NCBI RefSeq assembly: GCF_041449215.1
Contig: NZ_JBGNFV010000001.1
Coordinates: forward strand, 2,676,001 to 2,740,000
Length of the DNA: 64,000 nt
Direction of reading: 5' to 3'
Source: Roseivirga sp. BDSF3-8
Lineage (GTDB): Bacteria > Bacteroidota > Bacteroidia > Cytophagales > Cyclobacteriaceae
Below the pieces are notes generated by a model. That model was not told the origin of the DNA, did no database searches, and saw nothing but the letters and a program-made list of their open reading frames with translations. Position 1 is the stretch's first letter. Every line of letters begins with the position of its first letter. The translations under genes were made by a program, and so were the position numbers. Shown here piece by piece: positions 1-10,000 of the stretch.

Positions 1-1
1 T

Positions 2-1018
2 GATCATAAGCTGATTATATATGCAGGTGGCGATGTATTGCAGAATGTGACCAGCAATGCGGGTATCACTATATATAATAATTACGGACCAACTGAATTT
101 ACAATAATTTCCACCTCCTATCGTGTGCCGGAACATCTGGTAAAAGAGATTCCGATCGGAAAACCGCTTAAGAATAACCTGGTATATATATTAAATATCT
201 TTGGTAACCTGCAGCCAAGAGGGGTAAAAGGAGAGCTGTTCTGCTCAGGAGTAAATATTACCGCCGGGTATTGGAAAAATGAAGCCTTAACCGGGGAAAG
301 GTTTACTTCAGACCCTTTCTATTCAGACAGGACCATGTACCGCACGGGCGATCTTGGAATATGGGATGCTGATGGAAATATATATTTCCGTGGAAGAGCT
401 GACCACCAGCTAAAAGTAAGAGGATACAGGATAGAACCAGGTGAGATTAATCATCACATCTTACAGCATCCGGCAATAGAGCAGTCTCATGTGATATTAC
501 ACAAAAAAGATAGCAGGGAGCCGTTATTAGCAGCTTTTATCATTTATAAAGAGGAGGCTGTAGATAGCACAGAATTAAAGAGCTACCTGCGAAATTTTGT
601 ACCTGATTACATGGTGCCAAGTGCCTTCGTCCGGTTGGATAGTTTCCCGGTCAACTCCAGTGGGAAAATAGACGCTGACGTACTACAGCAAATGGACCTG
701 CATATTGAAGACAATACCCGCCCTTACAGAGCACCGGAAACGGAAATGGAAGTGACCGTAGCAGGTATGTTTGCTGAATATTTACAAACCGATCAGATTG
801 GCAGGGATGACGATTACTTCGAGCTGGGAGGTACCAGTATTACAGGAATCAAAATCACACATTCCATAAACGAGAGATTTAATCTTAACCTGAAAGTGAA
901 TAGCCTTTTTGGAACAAGAACGGTGAAGGACCTGGCAGCTGAAATTGAAGCACACCTTTTAGTAAGGGATGATAATGAGCTGCTGGAAGAAGATGAGGTT
1001 ACTGAAATAAAGCTGTAA
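2..1018 (+). CDS. NRPS, C-terminal end of A domain plus T domain (5' partial)
   Basis: The reading frame is open from the first bases, so the gene starts before the window. The visible part is the end of an adenylation domain: core A5 (NNYGPTE), A7 (YRTGDLG), A8 (KVRGYRIEPGEI) and A10 (NSSGKID). It is followed by a carrier domain with the phosphopantetheine site in DDYFELGGTSITG. Only the second half of the specificity pocket is visible (299 I, 301 A, 322 N, 330 I, 331 I by my alignment), which is not enough to call the substrate. The protein ends in a very acidic tail (LLEEDEVTEIKL) right after the T domain, with no C or TE, so the chain must pass to the next protein. The next gene starts 13 bp later in the same direction and begins with a docking domain that could accept this tail. 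Confidence 0.93.
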   Translation, partial: DHKLIIYAGGDVLQNVTSNAGITIYNNYGPTEFTIISTSYRVPEHLVKEIPIGKPLKNNLVYILNIFGNLQPRGVKGELFCSGVNITAGYWKNEALTGERFTSDPFYSDRTMYRTGDLGIWDADGNIYFRGRADHQLKVRGYRIEPGEINHHILQHPAIEQSHVILHKKDSREPLLAAFIIYKEEAVDSTELKSYLRNFVPDYMVPSAFVRLDSFPVNSSGKIDADVLQQMDLHIEDNTRPYRAPETEMEVTVAGMFAEYLQTDQIGRDDDYFELGGTSITGIKITHSINERFNLNLKVNSLFGTRTVKDLAAEIEAHLLVRDDNELLEEDEVTEIKL

Positions 1019-1030
1019 GAAGGAATAAGG

Positions 1031-4000
1031 ATGAAAGCCAGCTACCTGATTAGGGATCTAGCCGGAATGGGCATTAAGCTCAAACTGGAGGATGGACAAC
1101 TTGTACTTAAAGGGGCAAAATCTGCTTTGACACCTGCGGTAGTAGAGCAGATTAAAGCCAATAAAGAAGCGCTCATAGCTTTTCTTAGGGAAACCTCTGC
1201 CGGCACAGAAACTATACCTGCGCAGAAACCAGGTAGTACCTATGCTTTATCCAGTGCACAACAGCGCTTGTTTTTGCTGCACAAAATGGAAGAAAGCGCA
1301 GTGGCTTATAACATCCCTTCTGTTTTCAGGGTAAAGGGTGCCGTAAATGCTCCATTCCTTGAAGCAGCATTTAATGCCCTCATCGCCAGGCATGAAATTC
1401 TGAGAACTCAGTTTGGGCTCAGGAATTTTGAGCCTTACCAGGAAGTGGCTTCGCAAAAAGACGTGTACTTCACCCTGCGGACAGGCAGTGCCGACACTGT
1501 GGACGAAGCTTCGGGTATAATAAAATCTGTAATAAGCGCTCCTTTTGATTTAGAAAAGGCACCTCTTCTCAGAGCTGTACTTATAGGCTTAAAACAGACC
1601 GATTTTGTTTTTGCGCTCGACATGCACCATATCATCAGTGATGGCTGGTCAATGGAAGTATTCATCCGTGAGTTGTTTGCCTGCTATTCGGCGCTTGTAT
1701 CGGGTGCGGAGTGGTCTGTGGCTCCGCTTTCCATCCAGTATAAGGACTATGCGGTATGGGAGCAGGTCCGGCTGTCCGGCGACGCTTACCAGGCAGCGAG
1801 AGACTACTGGCTGGAACATTTCAGCGGTGAGCTTCCTGTATTGCAGTTGCCGACAGATAAGCCCCGCCCGGGAGTACAGTCTTTTAAGGGAGCTCAGCAT
1901 AGTTTTACCCTTCATGCAGCACTTACGGAAAAACTCCGCTCCGTCGCTGCCAGCCAGGGAGCGAGCCCCTTTATGGTCCTTCTGGCCCTGGTAAACAATC
2001 TTCTGTCACGCTACAGCGGCCAGGAAGATATAATTGTAGGTACGCCTGTTGCAGGCAGAGACCTGCCCCAGCTTAAAGACCAGATCGGATTTTACGTAAA
2101 TACCCTTGCTCTGCGTACTGAGATAGTTGGTGAAGACACATTTTCCTCCCAGTTGGAGAAGGTAAAGTCAACGCTTCTGGGGGCACTGTCTCACAGCAGC
2201 TATCCTTTTGACAGGCTGGTAGATGAGCTTAACATTCCGCGCAGTACAGGCAGGCCTCCGCTGTTCAATGTGATGGTAAACTACCAGGAGCAGAGCAGCT
2301 CCCAGCTTCCGGCTATCGCAGGAGTTGAGATATCAGCCGAAGCCCTTCCGTTCCATACCAGCAAATTTGACCTCTCCTTTGCCTTCAGGCATCAGGGGGA
2401 CAGGCTAGACTGTACCATTGAATATGCTACTGACCTGTACCTGCCATCTACTATTGAAAGGATGGACGGGCACCTGTGTACCCTTGCAGAAGCCGTGCTC
2501 GAAAACCCCGGTCTAAAACCCGCAGAAGTAAACATACTACAGCCAGAAGAAAGAGAGCAGGTACTCCATAGCTTCAACCAGACGGCAAAAGCTTATGACC
2601 TGGATAAAGACATTATCACCTTTTTCGGAAATCAGGTCAGCCTGCAACCCGAAGCGGTTGCTTTGATAGACGGCGAGACTACTTATAGCTATACACAGCT
2701 TGACAGGCTAAGCAACGGACTGGCCGAGAGGCTGACTACCAGCTATGGTGTAGGGTATGGTGACCTGGTAGGGGTGAGGATGGACCGTTCGGCAGCCCTT
2801 GTGATCGCCCTTCTGGCCGTGATGAAAACCGGAGCGGCTTACGTACCGGTAGACCCTGCCTACCCAGCAGGCAGGCAGTCTTACATTATGGAGCATGCCC
2901 GCCCCAGGCTTCTGGTTACCGATGCGCCTTCCGGAGCAGAAACGCTTCCGGTATGCATCTATCATGAAAAAGCGTTTAGTGAGCAGGCAGCCGGTTTTGC
3001 TACCAGCCTTCGGGCAGCAGACCGCGCCTATGTAATCTATACCTCCGGCTCTACGGGTACCCCTAAAGGCATCAGCATCACCCATGGCAATGTGAGTAAC
3101 CTGTTACAGTGGGCAGCGGAGACGTTTGACTCCTCCTGCCTGGAGGGTGTTTTGTTCAGCACCTCAGTGTGCTTTGACCTGAGCATCTATGAGCTGTTTT
3201 ATCCCCTTTCGGCAGGTGGTACGGTGATCCTGGCAAAAACAGTTACCGACCTTGCCGGTCTTGCAGCCGCACTGAAAGTACGGCTGGTGAACACGGTGCC
3301 TTCTGCGGTAAAGCTTTTGCTTGAACAGGATGCTATAGGCCCCCGGGTGAAGGTATTGAATGTCGCTGGGGAGCCTTTGAAAGATGCGCTTGTACAGCGG
3401 GTATTTGAGAAAACTAATGTAGAGCAGGTAAATAACCTGTATGGTCCTTCTGAGACGACGACCTACTCCACTCATCACCGAATGGAGCGCGGAGAGGAAG
3501 TGCGTGTGACAATAGGAAAACCGCTGGCCAACACGCAGGTGTACCTTTTGGACAGGGGCATGAACCTTGTTCCTCCCGGTGTATTTGCAGAGCTTTACAT
3601 AGGCGGCAGTGGTGTATCGGAAGGTTACCTTCATTCGGAAGACCTTACTGCACAGCGCTTCCTTGCCAACCCATATGGGGCAGGACAACTCTACCGCACG
3701 GGAGACCTTGCGAGCTGGGACGGAACCGGGCAGCTGCACTACCATGGTCGAATAGACGAGCAGGTGAAGTTGCGAGGCTTCCGTATAGAGCTTGGAGAGA
3801 TAGAAAAGGTACTGATGTCCCGCAGTGAAGTGAAAGAAGCTGTGGCTGTGGTGAAGGGTAGCGGTGAGGATGCGATGCTGGTGGCCTATATGACGGTAGA
3901 GCAGGGTGCGGAGCAGGCAGAAGACTACCGGAAGGTGGCTGCAGGCTTTCTGCCAGACTATATGGTGCCCTCCGTAGTAGTGGTACTGGAAAACTTACCG

Positions 4001-7000
4001 CTAACCCCTAACGGGAAGATAGATAAGAAAGCCCTACCGGATCCTGTGTTGCAGGAAAGAGCGTATGTGGCCGCGGCCAGTGAAACCGAGGCAGTACTGC
4101 AGACTCTGTGGCAGGAGGTGCTTGGCCTGGAGAAAGTAGGTGTCACTGACAATTTCTTTGCCATAGGGGGCAACTCCATTAAAGCGATGAAGCTGGCAGC
4201 CAGGATTTTTCATAAGACAGGTACATCCGTCAAGATAAAAGACATATTCCTTTTTCCTACAATCAGAGAGCTTGCCCCGGCACTAAAGAATTGCTCCGTG
4301 GCACTGGCTCCCATACCCCTTACAGAAGCCACAGGAGAGGTTCCTGCTTCCCTTGCTCAGAGAAGAATTTACTGGGCTCACCGTCTGCAGGGAGGTGAGG
4401 CAGCTTATAATATACCGTTTTATCTTGAACTTCGGGGAAGCCTTAAAGAGGAGGTCCTTCATGATGCGGTTCAATACCTGATTGAACGTCATGAATCACT
4501 GCGTACTGTATTTCGTGAAGAAAAAGGCCAGCTTTTGCAGGAGGTAAAGCCCCGCTTGGACGCAGAGGATGTTTTTGTATATGAGTACCAAGTTGGTGCT
4601 CCTTTATTGGGAGAATTGGCTGCAGAAGAAAGCAAGCGGATATTCGACCTTGGAGCAGGGCCATTATGGAAACTAAGAGTTGTTTGTGTCGGTGCTAATC
4701 ATTATTTCTTTGGGCTGACCTTTCACCATATTATAGCGGACGGCTGGTCCATGCCTGTATTCTTCAGGGACCTGATGAAAGCCTGTATGGCTTTTGGGAG
4801 GGATGAGAAGCCAGACCTTCAGCCTTTGCCTGTTCAATACCGTGATTACAGTGAATGGCAACGTAAAGCATTACTACACGGAGAATTTAAGGAGGCAGCA
4901 GCTTATTGGGGTGAACTCCTTTCAGGTGAACTGGCTTACACCACTCTTCCCTATGACTATCTCCCGGATGAGAAAGAAAGCTCTGACGGAGATAGGGTAA
5001 TCCACTCAATAGATACAAATGTGTCTGATAAGGTAGTGAGATTTGCCCTTTCACTCGGGTGCACGCCTTTTACGGTATTATACTCCACCCTCCAGGCACT
5101 GTTGTCAAAGTATACCTCAGAGAGTGACATTGTTCTGGGTATCCCTGTAAGCGGGAGGGTTCATCCTTATACTGTAGACCAGGTGGGGTTGTATATTAAT
5201 ACAATACTTCTGAGAGCGGAGGTTAAAGAGGAGACATCATTTGCTGAATTATGCAAAGCAAATGGAGAACAGCTATCGCTTTCTCTTGAACACCAGGAAT
5301 ACCCCTTCAGTGCTATATTGGAAGACCTTCAGGTTCCGGCAGACAAAAGTCCTTTGTTCGCCATCATGGTCAACTATGAAGACCAAACTGGTGAAACTGA
5401 TTTTATTAAGGATATACCTTTTACACTTAAGCAAATTGACAGTCAGTATGCCCCTAGTAAGTTCGATATTAGTATAACCTTTGCCAATACAGACGGCCGT
5501 TTAAAAATATTGGCTGACTATAACAAAAACCTATACAGCAGGGGAAAGATTGAGCGCTTAATACACCATTTTGAGAAGTTGGTCCGGGTTGCTGTGGAAA
5601 ACAAGGAGACTTCTCTGAAAGAGCATACCTACCTTTCAAAAGAAGAAGCCCATACGTTAAGAGACCTGGGAAGGGGAGAAGTGCTCAATCTACCTTATGG
5701 TAATATTATAAGCAGGTTTGATCTAATAGCGGAAAAACTGCCTGATCATACAGCCATTGTGGAAGATGAGGTGGTGACCTATAGCAGGTTGCGTGAAAAT
5801 TCCTGCAAGCTGGCTCAGACGATGGCCGGAAAGTACGGAGTAAAGGCCGGGGTGGTCGTTGCCGTATCTATGGACAGGTCTGCAGCTCTTGTGACTACTA
5901 TTCTGGCCATCCTGAGATGTAAGGCGATTTATTTGCCTATAGATATGGATGACCCGCATGCGAGGAAATCTTATATCATCAGCGATAGCCGTCCTGTACT
6001 AATGGTTGCCGCAGCAGATACCCTGTCCGACTGTGTGGTGGAGTCATATGAAGCATTATCAGCAGAGCCTGATGTATGGGACAACCTTCCCCCGAAGCAG
6101 CCGGAAACGGACCTGCCTGTATACCGGATTTATACTTCCGGAACTACCGGTAAGCCCAAAGGAGTTACCGTTTCTTCCTTTAACCTGGCTAACCTGTGCG
6201 AATGGCACATTACCCATTATCAAACGAGCGAAAGATCCCGTGCCACCCTTTTTGCCGGCATTGGATTTGATGCCTCGGTGTGGGAGATATTTCCTTATCT
6301 GCTTACTGGCGGCACACTGTATCCCGTGGCGGCAAACCTGCGTTATGATACCGGTAAGCTTGGTGTGTTTATGCAGGAAAAAGGTATTACCCATACCTAC
6401 CTGCCGGTAGTTATTGCAAGGCAACTTCTTTCCTCAGAGTTTAAACCTGATAACCCTGTTCACCTGCTTACCGGGGGAGAGGACCCCGGTATGCTATGTA
6501 GTAATGAGAAAATAATACTCCATAATAACTACGGTCCTACAGAAACAACTGTGGTGGCAACAAGCTACCGTTTCCGGGATAAAGAAAACAGTTATATCCC
6601 TATCGGTAGACCTCTGCCTAATACCCACATCTACCTATTAGATGAAAACCATAAACTGGTGGGCGAGGGGCTTAGCGGTAGCATATTTATCGGCGGTCGT
6701 AGTGTTTCTTTAGGTTATCATGGACAGGACGACCTAACAGAGAAGGTTTTTGTGGCCGATCCTTTCAACCCAGGTCATCAGATGTATAATTCCGGGGATA
6801 AGGGCCGTTGGCTACCAGATGGAAATCTGCTGTTCGAGGGACGGAAAGACGAGCAGGTTAAACTCAGAGGGTATCGGATTGAGCTTAGTGGTATAGATTA
6901 CCAGTTGAAGCAAATACCTTGTGTATCGGAGGCTGTTACCTTATTACTTACTGATACGAAAGACCACAAAAGGTTAGTATCCTACGTGAAGGTTGATGGT

Positions 7001-10000
7001 GAGGTTCCGGAAATAAGAAACTTACTGTCTAAAGCACTTCCATCCTACATGATTCCTGATCTGGTTGTGGTGGTAGATACTATTCCACTAACCGCTAACG
7101 GTAAAGTGGATAGAAAAGCACTCCCAAGCCCTGATTTCGGAAATAGGGAAATTATTGCCCCGCGTAATGACCTTGAGATGGTAGTGCGTGATACATTCAG
7201 AGAGGTGCTGGATGTAGAGGAACTGAGCATATATGATAGCTTTTTTGCACTGGGCGGGCAGTCTATCAAACTATACAAGCTTGCCTCGGCTCTTGCCGAA
7301 AAGACAGGTGTTCACTTCAACCTTTCTGACCTGTTTGTACACAATACCATCGCCGGGGTGGCAGGACTTTTGGAGGAAGGGAAGGAAGAAGTAACCATAA
7401 TTCCTTATGCGGATATCCGCGAGCGCTACCCGCTTTCTTCCAGTCAGTTCAGAATGTGGATGTTGTCAGGGATTGATAAAAGTGCTCAGGCTTATAATAT
7501 TGTATCTCTTCATAACGTAAAGGGACAGGTTAATTTTAGTCTGCTGGAAGAAGCGTTAACCCTTGTCATAGGCAGGCACGAGATACTCAGGACACGCTTT
7601 GTTCAGCAGGAGGAAGAAGTGTACCAGGTCATTGATAAGAATGTATCCGGGAAAATAACACTTATAGAGCCTGGTGATGAATCACTTGCAGACTTATTAA
7701 AGAATGTACCTGCCTTGGAAAGTGGAAACCTGCTGAGTCTTCGGTTCCTAAAAAGGGCAGAGGATGATTACCTGATGATATTTAGCATGCACCATATCAT
7801 CAGTGATGGCTGGTCAATGGAAGTATTCATCCGTGAGTTGTTTGCCTGCTATTCGGCGCTTGTATCGGGTAGGGAGTGGTTTGTGGCTCCTCTTTCCATC
7901 CAGTATAAGGACTATGCGGTATGGGAGCAGGCCCGGCTGTCCGGCGACGCCTACCAGGCAGCGAGAGACTACTGGTTGGAGCACTTCAGTGGTGAGCTTC
8001 CTGTATTGCAGTTGCCGACAGATAAGCCCCGCCCGGGAGTACAGTCTTTTAAGGGAGCTCAGCATAGTTTTACCCTTCATGCAGCACTTACGGAAAAACT
8101 CCGCTCCGTGGCTGCCAGCCAGGGAGCGAGCCCCTTTATGGTCCTTCTGGCCCTGGTAAACAATCTTCTGTCACGCTACAGCGGGCAGGAAGACATCATC
8201 GTGGGTACACCGGTAGCAGGCAGAGACCTGCCCCAGCTTAAAGACCAGATTGGGTTTTACGTAAATACCCTTGCTCTGCGTACTGAGATAGTTGGTGAAG
8301 ACACATTTTCCTCCCAGCTGGAGAAGGTAAAGTCAACGCTTCTGGGGGCGCTGTCTCACAGCAGCTATCCTTTTGACAGGCTGGTAGATGAGCTTAACAT
8401 TCCTCGCAGTACAGGCAGGCCTCCGCTGTTCAATGTGATGGTAAACTACCAGGAGCAGAGCAGCTCGCAGCTTCCGGCTATTGCAGGAGTTGAGATAGTA
8501 GCTGAAGCCCTTCCATTCCATACCAGCAAATTTGACCTCTCCTTTGCCTTCAGGCATCAGGGGGACAGGCTAGACTGTACCATTGAATATGCTACCGACC
8601 TTTACGGCCCTGTCACGATTGAGCGGATGGGCCGGCACCTGGTCAGCCTTTGCGAAGCAGTGCTTGAGAACCCAGGCATAAAACCTTCAGAAGTTGATAT
8701 TCTTCAGGCAGAGGAAAGAGCGCAGGTCCTGTATGGGTTTAACCAGACGGAAAGAGCGTACGACCTGGACAAAGACCTTATTTCCCTTTTCAGGGAGCAA
8801 ACTGTTCGTCAGCCGGAGGCCATTGCCCTGATAGATGGAGAAACCTCCTACAGCTATGGCCAGCTTGACAGGCTGAGCAGCGGGCTGGCCCACAGGCTTA
8901 TCACTAACTACGGAGTAGCACATGGCGACCTTGTAGCGGTGAGAATGGAGCGCTCAGCAGCCCTGGTGATTGCGCTTATAGCGATAATGAAAACGGGAGC
9001 TGCTTATGTACCAGTAGACCCTGGCTACCCTGCAGGCAGGCAGTCCTACATTCTGGAACACGCCCGGCCCAGATTGCTGGTGACGGATAAGCCTAAAGGA
9101 GAGAATGCGCTTCTGGTATGCTCGTATAATACAGAAGAATTTAGTGAAGCAGAAGGTCTTTCTATCAGCCTTCAGTCGACAGACCGTGCCTATGTGATCT
9201 ACACCTCCGGTTCTACGGGCAACCCAAAGGGTATCAGTATTACCCATGGAAATGTGAGCAACCTGTTACAGTGGGCAACGGAGACTTTTGACTCCTCCTG
9301 CCTGGAGGGTGTACTATTCAGTACCTCAGTGTGTTTTGACCTGAGCATCTATGAGCTGTTTTATCCCCTTTCGGCAGGTGGTACGGTGATACTGGCAAAG
9401 ACAGTGACCGACCTGCCCCATCTTGCAGTGGCAGAGCAGGTGAGGCTGGTGAATACGGTTCCCTCCGCAGTGAAACTGCTGCTGGATCAGGGTGCGATAG
9501 GCCCTCAGGTAAAAGTGCTAAACGTAGCGGGTGAGCCGCTGAAAGATGCCCTAGTACGCCGGGTATTTGAAAATACGCAAGTACAACAGGTAAATAACCT
9601 ATATGGCCCGTCGGAGACTACGACCTACTCTACCCACCACCGTATGGAGCGCGGAAAAGAAGTGCGTGTGACTATAGGTAAACCGCTGGCCAACACGCAG
9701 GTGTACATGATGGACAGGGGCATGAACCTTGTTCCTCCGGGTGTATTTGCAGAGCTATACATAGGCGGCAGTGGTGTATCTGAAGGTTACCTTCATTCGG
9801 CAGAACTTACTGCACAGCGCTTTCTTGTCAACCCATATGGTGAAGGACACCTCTACCGCACGGGTGACCTTGCGAGCTGGGACGGAGAAGGGCAGTTGCA
9901 CTACCATGGCCGTATAGACGAGCAGGTAAAGTTGCGAGGCTTCCGCATAGAGCTTGGAGAGATAGAGAAGGTACTGATGTCCCGCAGTGAAGTGAAAGAA

